DNA of 64,000 bases from positions 766,501 to 830,500 of the forward strand of contig JAIGNY010004337.1 in the NCBI GenBank assembly GCA_020152595.1, written 5' to 3'. The position numbers and the translations under genes were made by a program. A model generated the notes under the pieces. That model saw only the letters and a list, made by a program, of their open reading frames with translations, ran no database searches and was not told the DNA's origin. Positions within the stretch are counted from its first letter, which is position 1. The number at the start of each line of letters is the position of its first letter. Origin of the DNA: Chiridota heheva (lineage: Eukaryota > Echinodermata > Holothuroidea > Apodida > Chiridotidae). Of the stretch, positions 22,900 to 34,354 are shown piece after piece.

Positions 22900-23995
22900 A
22901 TATGTACCATAAACCCCATCATAAAATCTTATTACATTCTTAAGTTTTCTACTGTAAGTTTGAAGTTGTAACATCATGGACGTTGCCAATATTTTGTCTA
23001 AGTTTGTGTTTTGATCATGCCAATGATGACATAATTTGCCCTATACTGTATGTGTTAGCACACATACTCTAATGCATTTCTGTAGAATTGCCTTTGAAAT
23101 TTTTTTCTTAACAGCTTTAACTGTAAGTTCTAAAGGGTTTTAATCATGTTCATAGACTCGTGCAAAGGGAAAATCATTTCTAAGAAGTTAGAAAATTTGA
23201 AATAGCTAAATTATTATTCTGATCTACAGTAATCTGTACAATATGACATCATTTTTTGAATGGCGTATGAACAAAATGGCTGCCTCATGTCAGTTTATAT
23301 TGACAGAAAATATTTAAAAAAATATATGCTAAATTGTTTCGTAAGATATGAAATTTCTTCAGATGACTTATAATTATTATTTCTATGGGATGAAAAAGCC
23401 AGACTTTATGTCCCCATTAAAAATGAGCTAGATTTGGAATAAAATTTTGATGAACAAACCATTCCTGTTTATGATGCACATTTCATGTTGTTATCTTGTT
23501 TAATTTGGCAGAATTATGATTAATTATAAGATTTCCCACGGTTCTAAATAAAGGTGTCAAAATTCTTCCCACAAAATTGTGACAGGATCATAATAGTGTC
23601 ATGAGGTGTACCTTCGCTTTCCGTTTAGTATGCACTGCAACCGCCTATTTTGGCCCAAATCGGCGGTTGCACATCACACGCCTCGCCAGAGCAAGGGCAA
23701 CCTAATATGATATCATTATTTGCTTGGCCAGGCACAGCTACGATCTAATTACATTGCCAACACGCGCAAGTGTAATATGATGCCTCTATCTGATGCACGT
23801 TGGGCATATTATTTAGCATACTGAAAGGAAAGGGCTTGCATACTTAATGGTAGTAAATACATCTTTATTTACTCACACTTTATCACAATGTTCTCTTTTT
23901 GCAATATATTTTACGTAGCTACTATTCATTGCACAATTACAGTACAGTGGGAGATATTCTTAGAGCAATGAACCTGAAACAGTGAGGTTGAGCCT
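22900..23995. other. Unassigned intron sequence with one strong hairpin
   Basis: At 23636-23671 TGCAACCGCC and GGCGGTTGCA form a perfect 10-bp stem around a 16-base loop that itself contains TTTGGCCCAAA. It sits in a more GC-rich patch (23600-23800). No gene recognised. Confidence 0.5.
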
Positions 23996-23997
23996 TT

Positions 23998-24585
23998 ACA
24001 AAGTCTTTATGTATTCTATCATATTTTGTCCTGCGATTTTGTAGCTTAAAAACCATGGGATATGTCAAAAAAATAGTAAAACTGAATCTAGGAATGATAT
24101 TTATAATATACCACCCAGAAAAAGTTTGAGGAAAAATAATTTAAATAGTGAAAAAATTAAATATACTGTACTTTCTTTAAACTACATGAAGATTTTGAGG
24201 AATCTGAGGCTGTGACATCACAACTAGTCTAATTTCAGTCGTTTCTACACAATGATACCAAAGTGTAAACTTGCATATCTCCATAACAGAATAGGATTTT
24301 TTAATGCTTTCTGCATCATTTTGTTTCTTTTGAAGTCCTCTTTTATATAAGATAAACTTGCTTTGACCACTGTTCTAATCCTATAACGGAATAAGATTTT
24401 TGAATGCTTTTTTTCACCATTTTGTTTCTTTTGAAGTCCTCTTTCATATAAGATAAACTTGCTTGACCACTGTTTTAATCCGATAACGGAATAAGATTTT
24501 TGAATGCTTTTTTCACTGTTTTGTTTCTTTTGACGTTTTCTTTCATATAAGATAAACATGCTTGACCCCTGAACTAATCCTTTAA
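23998..24585 (+). mobile_element. Family B MITE, copy 3, with a triplicated right end
   Basis: It starts mid-element (AAAGTCTTTATGTATTCTAT) and continues through CACAACTAGTCTAATTTCAG. The right terminal segment (ACGGAATAAGATTTTTGAAT, TTGTTTCTTTTGAAGTCC, TATAAGATAAACTTGCTTGA, ending CTAATCC) is present three times in tandem with a period of about 102 bp, ending near 24380, 24482 and 24585. Confidence 0.9.
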
Positions 24586-24639
24586 TCAAAATAACCACTC
24601 AGCCATACAATGAAAACTCCATCCATTGCCAATATGATA

Positions 24640-24885
24640 CCCATCACCAATTCAGGACAAACAGGGGAACAAATACAATGGAGCTATTGATAAGCAAAAT
24701 TTGATCCTAATTACTTGTGGTTTTAAGAATGTAGAAAATAAAGAGGAAAAGTCAGACCCAATCTGCTGATCCTAATTACTTGTGGTTTTAAGAATGTAGA
24801 AAATAAAGAGGAAAAGTCAGACCCAATCTGCTTATTTATTAGGTAGGGTCTGACTGTTTGAAACTTTAAGGAGCAGAACAATGTT
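24640..24885 (+). mobile_element. Family H end with an internal 65-bp tandem duplication
   Basis: It matches the inverted arms of the large foldback at 29448-31234: GGAGCTATTGATAAG, GAAAATAAAGAGGAAAAGTC, GGTCTGACTGTTTGAAAC and TTTAAGGAGCA. The segment GATCCTAATTACTTGTGG through AGACCCAATCTGCT is repeated directly (24703 and 24768) with no differences that I can see, so this copy duplicated recently. Confidence 0.85.
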
Positions 24886-24897
24886 GAATGTTAAAAG

Positions 24898-25030
24898 ATT
24901 TGATAAAGGCAAATCCAAGAAACGTTTGAGGTATTTCTTTCAAAACTTAGTGCCTCTCCCTAAATTACTGTAACTATTTTTGTTTGTTTTGAAATTAGGT
25001 AAAACATGCACTTTAGTTGCCTTGGATATG
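24898..25030. mobile_element. Family I small MITE, copy 1
   Basis: The left end GATAAAGGCAAATCCAAG is complementary to the right end TTGCCTTGGATATGC. Inside it has TGCCTCTCCCTAAATTA. A second copy is at 42450-42625. Confidence 0.75.
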
Positions 25031-26570
25031 CTCATAAATCTTACTAAGTAAAAGAAAAGCAATTTTTTGTTTTATAGAAATACATTTTGTCTTAATTGGA
25101 TAGATCAGTCAGAATTGAAAAATTGGAAATTATATTGTATATACTGTATAGTAGTGGTTGACCCAAATTTTGTCGACCAAAAAGATTTTGTTTGCATTTT
25201 AAGAAAACATTCGCTGTTATTATTTTCCATCGCATCCCCGAAAAACATGACTTCATTGTTTTGTATCGAGGGCATTATTAAGGACAGATGCGTATATAAT
25301 GATGCCAAAACTGCTCAAAGAAAATAATCAAAATTGAAAATCGGAAATGATTATTTAGCTGTTTTGAAGGTATCATAGGCATCTGTCCTATATGTGGACC
25401 TGGATACAAAACCCTGAAGTCTCGTGTTTTCTTGGACTCAAAGGAAATTGGTAACGGAATGTTTTTTTTTAAACGCCAAGAAAATTTGGGTGTGGACGAA
25501 CTTTGGGTGACCTGCTATATTTCCAGTTTTCAATTGTGAATGTTTTCTTTTGACATTTTTTATCGTAACATTATTGACGTCTGTCCTGAATGTAGCCCCG
25601 GATGCAAAATGCTGAAGTCCTGTGTGTTTCTTTTACGCAATGGTAACAGAGAATGTTTTCTCAGACCATGAACTATTTTGAAATTGTTTTCAGAGTAAAC
25701 TAATAGCATAGAAATAAGTTTATTTAGCTTATGTCTGCAGTAGAAATAAATGCAATATGTGCCAAGTATGTGAACAATATACATGAACACTTGTGTTTGT
25801 ACCTCAAGTAGATTTCCATTATGAAGGAAGTGGCAGAAGGTTTTAGCTCAACCCACACTCACAGAGTAAGTGTGGGTTGGTAGAGGTATCTAATCGTACT
25901 TGACATCACATGTACTGTATGTCTGTAGTAACTTTCGCTTATCTTACTTGACATCGCAGCATGAACATTTCACAATTCATCTAGTTGTTGTGAAAATTAT
26001 TAATTGATGTAGGTCATTGTTTTAGCGCAACTTTATATGAATGTGATAATAGATTTTTAATAATAGACTTTGAATGAGTTTACTTCATTAATTGTGCTAG
26101 GCACTTGGCTAGATTTATTGATGTTTTTCTTCATGTTGTACAATAAAATTACTTTCGATGTGGGCCGGTTGAGCATCTCGTTATATTCATGTTTGTTACA
26201 TTCTTCTTAAAGTTTTCCAGGTTCTTGGATAATTTGTGCACGTTGGCAATATGTGTGGGTATACTTGGAACATTATTTGATTTACTTTTCATATTTTAAT
26301 TAACTTTTCATATTTACGCTTGAATGTATAATTTTGTTATTTGCAATGTAGTATCCGAAATGAAATATGATGGAATAAAGTTATCATCTTCTCCACGCTG
26401 TATGGGCTCATTAACTACAGTTGTCAGAAAATAAAATTGTATAATTAGAAGACTTTTACAAAGTCTTATCTCGATGTTGATTTGTAAAAGTCTTATCAAT
26501 ACGCACAAATAATATCTCGATGGAATTTGCATTTGGCTAAAACATTCGGCCGAATTAAACAAACAAAAAT
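25030..26570. other. Unassigned intron sequence, with a diverged ~205-bp duplication and a hairpin
   Basis: GGCATCTGTCCTATATGTGG at 25378 and GACGTCTGTCCTGAATGTAG at 25577 head similar stretches. The hairpin at 25847-25880 is described with the one at 3070. No gene is seen. Confidence 0.5.
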
Positions 26571-26571
26571 C

Positions 26572-26784
26572 TAAGGACCGAAAACTACGATGGGTACGAA
26601 AACTATGATTTGGTATGAAAACCTTCGGGCCCCTCCGGGTTATCTCGTTATCGATCATAGTTTTCCTACCCATCATAGTTTTCGTACCAAGTCATAGTTT
26701 TTGTACCAAGTCATAGTTTTTGTACCCATCATAGTTTTTGTACCAAGTCATAGCTTCTGTACCCATCATAGTTTCGGGTCCTTA
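26572..26784. mobile_element. Foldback element with TAAGGACC ends
   Basis: The left arm TAAGGACCGAAAACTACGAT, then GGGTACGAAAACTATGA, is mirrored by the right arm TCATAGCTTCTGTACCCATC, then ATAGTTTCGGGTCCTTA. The right arm is extended by tandem alternation of TACCAAGTCATAGTTTTTG and TACCCATCATAGTTTT. TA flanks both AGGACC ends, consistent with a TA target. Confidence 0.85.
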
Positions 26785-26790
26785 TATTAC

Positions 26791-27296
26791 TCCCCATCCA
26801 TAAATCCCACAAAGACAGCAACATCCCAAATAATTATCACCCCATCGCTCTCACCTTCTGCCTCTGCAAGATAATGGAACGTATGGTCAAATATAGACTT
26901 TGCTGGTACCTCAAGAAGAACTCCATCCTCTCCTCAACTCAAAATGGCTTCAGGAGCAATCAGAATTGTCTGGATTGTCATCCTCCAAAACTAGACACTT
27001 ATATGTGTGAAGCCTTCATCAGGAATCACCACACCATTTCCATCTTATTTGACATCGAAAAGGCCTTTGACACCACCTGGCGGTATGGTAATCTCAAGGA
27101 CTTACACTCCTCCGGCCTGAGAGGTCTCTTTCTGATCTTCATCTAGAACTTAATCTCCATTCTCACTATTCCAGGGTGCGTATTAATAACACCTACTCCT
27201 ATAAGTATACCTAACACCTGGGTGTCCCTCAGGGCAGCATCCTCTCCTTTACTCATTTTATCTTTAAAATCAAGAGCATCACCAAAGCTCTCTGGT
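26791..27296 (+). mobile_element. Jockey-like LINE reverse transcriptase fragment
   Basis: The plus strand encodes NYHPIALTFCLCKIMERMV, then STQNGFRSNQNCLD, then ISILFDIEKAFDTTWRYG and LKDLHSSGLRG. A stop and frameshifts follow before a weaker NTWVSLRAASS and LFIFKIKSITKALW-like stretch. These are the N-terminal RT blocks of jockey-type non-LTR elements (NYRPIALTSxxxKxMERMV, FRxxRS, and the DxExAFDTTW catalytic block A). It is 5'- and 3'-truncated. Its 3' edge abuts a 29-bp satellite. Confidence 0.88.
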
Positions 27297-28052
27297 AACA
27301 TATGTAGCAATGTTGGTATCAACTGGTGACATGTAGCAATGTTGGTATCAAGTGGTGACATGTAGCAATGTTGGTATCAACTGGTGACATGTAGCAATGC
27401 TGGTATCAACTGGTGACATGTAGCAATGTTGGTATCAACTGGTGATATGTAGCAATGTTGGTATCAACTGGTGACATGTAGCAATGTTGGTATCAACTGG
27501 TGACATGTAGCAATGTTGGTATCAACTGGTGACATGTAGCAATGTTGGTATCAACTGGTGACATGTAGCAATGTTAGTATCAACTGGTGACATGTAGCAA
27601 TGTTGGTATCAACTGGTGACATGTAGCAATGTTGGTATCAACTGGTGACATGTAGCAATGTTGGTATCAACTGGTGACATGTAGCAATGTTGGTATCAAC
27701 TGGTGACATGTAGCAATGTTGGTATCAACTGGTGACATGTAGCAATAATGGTATCATTTAGTGACATGTAGCAATGAAGGTATCAAGTGGTGACATGTAG
27801 CAATGTTGGTATCAACTGGTGACATGTAGCAATGTTGGTATCAACTGGTGACATGTAGCAATGTTGGTATCAACTGGTGACATGTAGCAATGTTGGTATC
27901 AAGTGGTGACATGTAGCAATGTTGGTATCAACTGGTGACATGTAGCAATGTTAGTATCAACAGGTGACATGTAGCAATGTTGGTATCAACTGGTGACATG
28001 TAGCAATGTTGGTATTAACTGGTGACATGTAGCATTGTTGGTATCAACTGAT
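27293..28052. repeat. 29-bp minisatellite, ~26 copies
   Basis: The unit is GACATGTAGCAATGTTGGTA plus TCAACTGGT. It is very homogeneous, with one divergent pair (AATAATGGTATCATTTAGT and AATGAAGGTATCAAGT) near 27745-27790. It starts directly where the jockey-like RT sequence ends. Confidence 0.97.
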
Positions 28053-28054
28053 GT

Positions 28055-28990
28055 ATTTTTTATTTGGAACAACATTCTCATACATACTGTATGTAGTTTG
28101 AAAAATGTCTGTCTTTTACAATCTTAGAAAAAAAACCTCTTTTTTTTGCCGCTTATAAACGACTTAACTCTCCAGTCAAATTTCTATTACTAAAATTTTG
28201 TGACGTGTCAAGTTGGACAGTGCATTGATGTGAATTATCTCCGATAGGCATTACACGTACAATGCGTGTATCGTGTGTATTTATTGGCTTCTGCTAGCTT
28301 GAGTCCAATTGTAGGCCTAAACTTTTAGCTTTCTTTTGGCGATTTCTAGGAAATAGATCGCATGATGGCTTAGACGAAAAGGAGAGAACTGTATCAATCA
28401 GTGCATGTACCATATGAGACTCAGAGCTATTTCCAAAATGTATTCGTAAGTCAAGTTACCATAAACCTGCAGTTGTGAAGGCGTTTGCGAAGGGTTTGTT
28501 GTGATATATGTACCTCGGCCTAGGTCTGTAACTTCACGTTCAGCCGCCTCAGAGTGGCTAACTTTACTGGTAGTATCTTGAGCATTTATGGTTGGATTGC
28601 ATCTTCAGGTACACTATGGGGGTCTATAATGTCTCCGTCAAGTCCTCAAAAGGAATCTGAGGTATCAGAGGATGAAATTTGTATCTTTTTGTTGAGATAT
28701 TTTAGGTCTGTCTGTAATTACTTTAATTTGTATGTATTTACACAGGCAGTTCTGCGAGGTTTATGCAACATGCAACATCGCATATTTAAATAAATTTGAG
28801 GACGTCACAGTGGTTCTGAACTTCAAACCAATGTGATTTTCACTCTTTTCTAATTATTATTTTGGAGAAATGGGAGTTACTAAGTATTCAGTGAGTGTCA
28901 AACATCAGTTTAAAGCAAACTTGCTTCTACATGTCACTAGTCCTTCAAAATGCACTGGTGAAATTCTAGTATGCTGGTGAAGAAGAGAAT
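28055..28990. other. No recognised gene
   Basis: Mixed-composition intron DNA. A frame at 28554-28793 (+) shows no known domain and no supported splice pair. Confidence 0.4.
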
Positions 28991-28997
28991 GAACTTA

Positions 28998-29350
28998 AAA
29001 CGATTAGTTCAGGGGTCAAGCAAGTCTATCTTGTATGAAAGAGGACATCAATAGAAACAAAATAGTGAAGAAAGCATTTAAAAATCTTATTCTGTGATAG
29101 AGATATCTAAGTTTAAAGTTTGGTATTATTTGTGTAGAAATGACTGAAATCAGACTAGTTGTGATGTTATAGCCTCAGATTCCTCAAAATCTTAATGCAT
29201 TCTATCATATTGTGTCCTGTGATTTTGTGGCTTAAAAACCATGAGATGTGTCAAAAAAGTAGTAAAACTGAATCTAGGAAGGGTATTTATAATATACCAC
29301 CTGTGGAAAGTTTGAGGGAAAATAATTTAAGTAGTGAAAAAATCAAATAA
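28998..29350 (+). mobile_element. Family B MITE, copy 4 (3'-truncated)
   Basis: The left end is AACGATTAGTTCAGGGGTCA, then AGCAAGTCTATCTTGTATG. The middle, through CTGTGATTTTGTGGCTTAAA and ATAATATACCACCTG, is intact. The right arm is missing after about 29350. Confidence 0.88.
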
Positions 29351-29771
29351 ACCTTCTTTATAATATACTATTTAAGAAATACCGGTATTGAATGAGGGCG
29401 CTATGAGTAGCAATGTCGTAGATGTGGGGGTACAGTATTGGCATGTCATTAGTTGTTCTTCTCCTTAAAGTTTCAAACAGTCAGACCTGACATGATATAT
29501 AAGCAGATCGGGTCAGACTTTTCCTCATTATTTTCTTTATTCTGAAAACCACAAGCAATGAGGATCAAATTTCCCTTATCAATGGCTCCATTGTACTTGT
29601 TCTCCATTTGGTCCTGGGTTCGTGTGGAACTTGGTGTTGAGTATCAAATTAGCAATACATGAAGTCCTTATTGTGTGGTTATTTTAATTAAGATAAGTGG
29701 TCTCATTAGTTGCTACATTAATTTTGTGACTATATGATTTGCTGGAACAAATTTGTAAGGAGAAGGACAAG

Positions 29772-30170
29772 TCTTAGGCCGGATTTCGACATGTGGAGGC
29801 CCATGGGCAACTTCAGGAGTGGAGGCCCACACTACTTTATTGACCACCGTCCTGGGGGAGGGGTCTAAGGGGTGGGGTGTACCCCTTTGGAATTTTCTGA
29901 AATAATTAAGGGTGCTTAGATGCAAAACGGTGCAGTATTTTGTGGTTTTTGAAGTAAATTTATGTTCAAGAATTTTCATTTTTTAAGCCTGTTTGCCTGC
30001 CTAATTTTCAGTACAAATAAACAGGTTGCTACCACTCCTAACAATGCAAATTAACAGGTTGCTACCACATTTTTTTTCCCTTACAATTTTTGTTCATGAA
30101 ATATGTGGAGGCCCCTGGTTGTAAGGCCCATGGGCAACTGCCCACATTGCCCATTGCTAAGACTGGCCCT
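29772..30170. mobile_element. Inserted element with GACAAG target duplication
   Basis: It is flanked by GACAAG at 29766-29771 and 30171-30176. It starts TCTTAGGCCGGATTTCGAC and ends CCATTGCTAAGACTGGCCCT. GGAGGCCCATGGGCAACT near the left is mirrored by GGCCCATGGGCAACTGCCC near the right. A CAGGTTGCTACCAC duplication lies in the middle. The TTAGGCC and GGGCAACTGCCC style resembles hAT-type non-autonomous elements, but the 6-bp duplication is shorter than the usual 8. Confidence 0.7.
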
Positions 30171-30552
30171 GACAAGTTATGTGAACATCCAGACAAGTGT
30201 GCTAGATGGTTACCTTGCCTATGATTCCCTAAATATTGTTGTACATATTTAGAAAGAACTGAAATATACTCGATTTAAAATTGATTTTAATATTTCTGAA
30301 ATTCTGTTTCACAAGTTTTTGCAGTTTACAGTACATATGAAAATGACATATCACAATATGCTTGTCAGGGTATTTTTTATATCATGGAAAATAAAATATC
30401 GTGATTATCGGTATATCGTGACAACCCTATCCAGCAATATTGTGCAAACCAGGTTTTTTGATGTTTATTGTCATATTTACCTACCCGCAACATCCACCAA
30501 CAAAACACTGCACGTCTTCATACTAAACTTGTTAATTTGAACATTATTTTAA

Positions 30553-30795
30553 ACAGCTTCTATTTCTAAAATGGATTTCTATTGTCAAAATGGACTGGAA
30601 TAAAGTCTTCACATTACCATTATACTCCTTTTTTGTTACTTTATAAATCACGTACCAGAATAGCAAACAAGAATTTTGTTAGCTCTTCTGGTACATAGTT
30701 TTTTTAAGTACCGAAAAAGGAGTATAATAGTAATGTGGAGGCTTTATTGCAGTCCATTTTGACAATAGAAATCCATTTTGAAAATAGAAGCTGTT
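30553..30795. mobile_element. Family F palindromic MITE, copy 2
   Basis: The ends ACAGCTTCTATTTC and AAAATAGAAGCTGT enclose arms with CACATTACCATTATACTCC and GGAGTATAATAGTAATGTGG. It is flanked on both sides by TTAA, which would fit a TTAA target duplication. The copy at 10924 lacks this, so the assignment is tentative. Confidence 0.88.
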
Positions 30796-31316
30796 TAAAC
30801 CTCTCTGCTACTTTTGAGCAACATTGTTGAAATATTTATTGTTTAACCTCATTATCCAGACTTATAGTGCACTGGATGTTTAAAGCTTCCCTCCTACGCA
30901 AGCTTTCCTATGATCTCCTGAATATTGTTAACATAATAGAAAGATATACTTGATTTAATTTCATTGCAATCATGACTTGTTCTTTTCCTTAAAAATTTGT
31001 TCCAGTAAATTATGACCACAAACTTACTGTAGCAAATAATGAGACCACTTATCTCACTAAGAATAACTGATTAACCAGGAGAAGGAATACGATGGGGCCA
31101 TTGATAAGGGAATTTGATTCTAATTGCTGGTGGTTTTCAGAATAAAGAAAATAAAGAGGAAAAGTCTGACCCGACCTGCTTATATATCAGGTCGGGTCTG
31201 ACTGTTTGAAATTTTAAGGAGCATAACAACTAATGATAATCCCAAAATTAAAGGGGCATCAATTTTTATTTTTCGCAGAGTATAGTCACAGCATAGAATC
31301 ATCATCATCATGTTAT

Positions 31317-31937
31317 GTTATTGAATGGGTAGGGTAGTACATAATGCAATTGAATGGGTAGGGTAGTACATAATGCAATTGTATAGGTAGGGTAGTACAT
31401 AATGCAATTGTATAGGTAGGGTAGTACATAATGCAATTGAATGGGTAGGGTAGTACATAATGCAATTAAATGGGTAGGGTAGTACATAATGCAATTGTAT
31501 AGGTAGGGTAGTACATAATGCAATTGAATGGGTAGGGTAGTACATAATGCAATTGTATAGGTAGGGTAGTACATAATGCAATTGATTGGGTAGGGTAGTA
31601 CAAAATGCAATTGAATGGGTAGGGTAGTACATAATGCAATTGTATAGGTAGGGTAGTACATAATGCAATTGAATGGGTAGGGTAGTACATAATGCAATTG
31701 TATAGGTAGGGTAGTACATAATGCAATTGTATAGGTAGGGTAGTACATAATGCAATTGTATAGGTAGGGTAGTACATAATGCAATTGATTGGGTAGGGTA
31801 GTACATAATGCAATTGAATGGGTAGGGTAGTACATAATGCAATTGTCTAGATAGGGTAGTACATAATGCAATTGAATGGGTAGGGTAGTACATAATGCAA
31901 TTGAATGGGTAGGGTACTAAGGGTAGTACATAATGCA
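31317..31937. repeat. 29-bp minisatellite, ~21 copies, two alternating variants
   Basis: The unit is GGGTAGGGTAGTACATAATG plus CAATTGAAT. A second variant has TATAGG in place of AATGGG, and the two interleave irregularly. No frame on the minus strand meets a stop, so long open frames of about 190-206 codons appear there. They are repeat artefacts. The array runs straight into a truncated family A element. Confidence 0.96.
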
Positions 31938-31943
31938 TTTAAA

Positions 31944-32296
31944 TCCCCTCCCTCCGGCACCTGAGTTAATCCTGAAAACTCAGGTATGGCAATTACCAAC
32001 ACGACTTCCTGTTCAGTGTATTGTGTTTTCATTCCAAACAATGATTGTTTATCTGCCAACCCCATACACACCACAGCCAAGTAATCCAATGTTATTTGTG
32101 TGTATAAGATTACAGAAGCCAGTGAAGAGTAATCAGGGCATTTTTGTGATTAAAATCACTCATCTGTGTTAAATGTATTAGTGGGAGAAATTTGTTTGCA
32201 AACTGGTGATGAAAATAGTTGTGCCTGAAGTGATGTGTGCAATAATTGTGAATGATTGATGGACTATTTTTCTTAAGGAAAGATATTGCTTTATGA
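31944..32296 (+). mobile_element. Family A element, copy 2 (5' end lost)
   Basis: It begins at CCGGCACCTGAGTTAATCC, lacking the first ~35 bp seen in other copies, and ends GATATTGCTTTATGA. It abuts the 29-bp array on its left. Confidence 0.82.
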
Positions 32297-32409
32297 ATTA
32301 ATTTGTTTGTTTGTTTGTCTACACTTTAAGGCACATTCCAGTGAAAGCAAAGTGCGCAAGGTAGCAAAAACCTTTCTGCAAGTTTGCGCAAGCTGACAGA
32401 TATTGCTGG

Positions 32410-32750
32410 TTAACCTTTACTCTACTACGCGGCGATATTATCACCGTTTTGGGTGCCCCATCTTTGACTACGCCTCCCAAGTGCATTTTCAAAAAAAGTG
32501 CTGGTAGAGTAAGGGTTAAGAAACCCGCAACAAGTGTGCCAACTCAAAAATATGTGCAGCATCATCCTGGTGGGCGGCCCAGTGGGTCACTGAAGCGGAA
32601 CGAGCCTGACTCTGCTGCCTGGAAGACAGAGGCCCCTTCAATAATCAGCCCTTGATTAAGCCTTACTCTACCAGGCGGCGATATTATCACTCTGTTGGGT
32701 ACCCCATCTTTGACTCCGCTTCAAAAAAGTGCTGGTAGAGTAAGGGTTAA
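32410..32750. mobile_element. Family G composite double MITE, copy 2
   Basis: Same unit-spacer-unit arrangement as at 22550. The outer ends are GGTTAACCTTTACTCTAC and GGTAGAGTAAGGGTTAA. The second unit lacks the GCCTCCCTGGCGCATTTT part. The shared spacer contains GCGGAACGAGCCTGACTC. Confidence 0.88.
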
Positions 32751-32754
32751 TGTT

Positions 32755-34350
32755 AGTTTGGGCAAGCTAGCTCACCAAGAGCTAGTGAAAGTTAATATTG
32801 TTTATGGTGAGCTCGAACACGCTAATAGATGGCAAGCTTGAAGAGCTTAAGAGGGCTTAAAGTTTAATAAGGGAAGCATCTTCAAATGGTAGTCATTCAC
32901 AGTCCCTTTTTCAGAGGAGGGTGGGTTCTGGGGTGAGGAAAGGGAAGAAGAGGAAAGAAATTTGTCTGTATGGTTTCATATTAAGCTTGTACCTAATTCA
33001 TGAATTTTAGGTACAATCAATTTTATCAATAAATTCATGCAGTGTTATATTGGTAAAATCCTTTGAAACATGTAGCGGTAAATTTCTTTATAAAGATTTT
33101 TGCTTTTTTTTTTAAATTTTGGTTTTATTCTGTTGTATTTATGTATTGAACTATTTTCCTTTTTAGATTTGGATCTTTTGCGTAGAAACTAAGCTAAAAT
33201 TGTTTGAAAAAGAGGAATAATTCTTACGTTTTGGCTTTCCGATTGAACCTTTTACTCGTCAGTGTGTATACTATTATAGCCCATTAGTAAAGGCACTGCT
33301 TAAAAATTTGGCCTGCAATTTTGAAGCAATATATTAACCACATTTCACGAGATTAACTTTGCATCATAACATTGAGGTATAAATAGGTCTAAGCTTAATA
33401 GTTTATTTCACCTTTCCCTAACAGCAAAGACAAACAATGCCAGCGTTGATTACTATTACTACTTATATCACAAAGGATTGCTATTAGATTCTGATGTGTG
33501 TCACTAAAAATACCATGTAACACCAGGGGGAATAGTTGCTATCTTGAAGGAGCATAGATAAGGTGAAACTACACAGTTTTGTGGTTTGGGAAACAAAGAA
33601 ATATATAACTTTTCCTCCGACCGGCTCTGCTCCATTTGAGGGCCGTTTGAGATGTTCTTGGTTTTAAGCAGAGCCTTTTCTAATGCTTATTATAGCCTAC
33701 TGTTGTACTGACGGGTGGAGTCTGCAAGCTGTTTTGCCGTTTAAACTGAAATAAGCAAAAAACATGGGCATATCTAATGTAGATCCTCAATTTCAGGTTG
33801 GGTTTTAGGATTAGGTTTTAGGATTAGGCTTTAGTATTAGGGTTTTAGGATTAGTTTTAAGGATTAGGTTTCAGGATTTTGACATTATTTTGGAATATTG
33901 GGAAGATAAACAACAGTAAAATTGCTGAAAGGACGTAAGAAATATTTCAAAAGGACTAATAAGCATGATTTTCTTGAAGCCTAATTTTTTTTCTCCAAAT
34001 TTTATCGAATTGAAATAAACTCATTTTTTGCCTCAAAATTCCTAGATTGTTGACTAAAATGAATATCTTAAGATTTTCCAATCTTTCCTTTATAAATTCT
34101 AAAAGTTTAAAGAAAATCAATCACCAATAAGTATTAAAAATGTTAAAAATAATTCCTATGTAGCGATTTACCGCTATACTAGGATTTTTTCGTTATATTT
34201 ACACAGTGCCGTTAAACATCAACAAACCAAACATCTCAAATATTTCTTGTAAAGTTGCTCACTATTTTCTTAGTATTTTCTGTATCAACAGTGAATTATA
34301 AGCAAATTAATACCTAACATTCAATATGTTGATCATTTATTTCATTTCTC
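32755..34350. other. Intron sequence; short TTAGG-like patch
   Basis: At 33800-33885 GGTTTTAGGATTAGG-type words repeat about five times, superficially telomere-like but irregular. At 34206-34232 GTGCCGTTAAACATCAACAAA resembles 39324-39350 (GTGCCGTTAAACATGAATTA) and may be the tail of a retroelement. No gene besides the flanking exon. Confidence 0.5.
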
Positions 34351-34354
34351 ATAG

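Larger units (their letters stand above)
29448..31234. mobile_element. Family H large foldback element with two nested insertions
   Basis: The ends ATTAGTTGTT (29448) and AACAACTAAT (to 31234) are inverted. The arms stay complementary for roughly 250-300 bp (left: TTAAAGTTTCAAACAGTCAG and ATAAGTGGTCTCATTAGTTG; right: AATGAGACCACTTATCTCAC and GGTCTGACTGTTTGAAAT). The right arm carries a near-perfect hairpin, AGTCTGACCCGACCTG and CAGGTCGGGTCTGACT. The interior contains a separate element at 29772-30170 and a family F MITE at 30553-30795. No transposase is readable. Confidence 0.85.

Noticed and set aside
27293..28052. CRISPR-like regular repeats
   Set aside because: Units are contiguous 29-bp repeats with no spacers, in animal intron DNA.
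31308..31938. Minus-strand frames of 187 and 206 codons with CTTLP and YYPT repeats
   Set aside because: The 29-bp unit has no stop in any frame on that strand, so all three frames are open. A repeat artefact.
33800..33885. Interstitial telomere repeat (TTAGGG)n
   Set aside because: Spacing and sequence are irregular (GGATTAGGTTTTA, GTATTAGGG). Only one true TTAGGG occurs.
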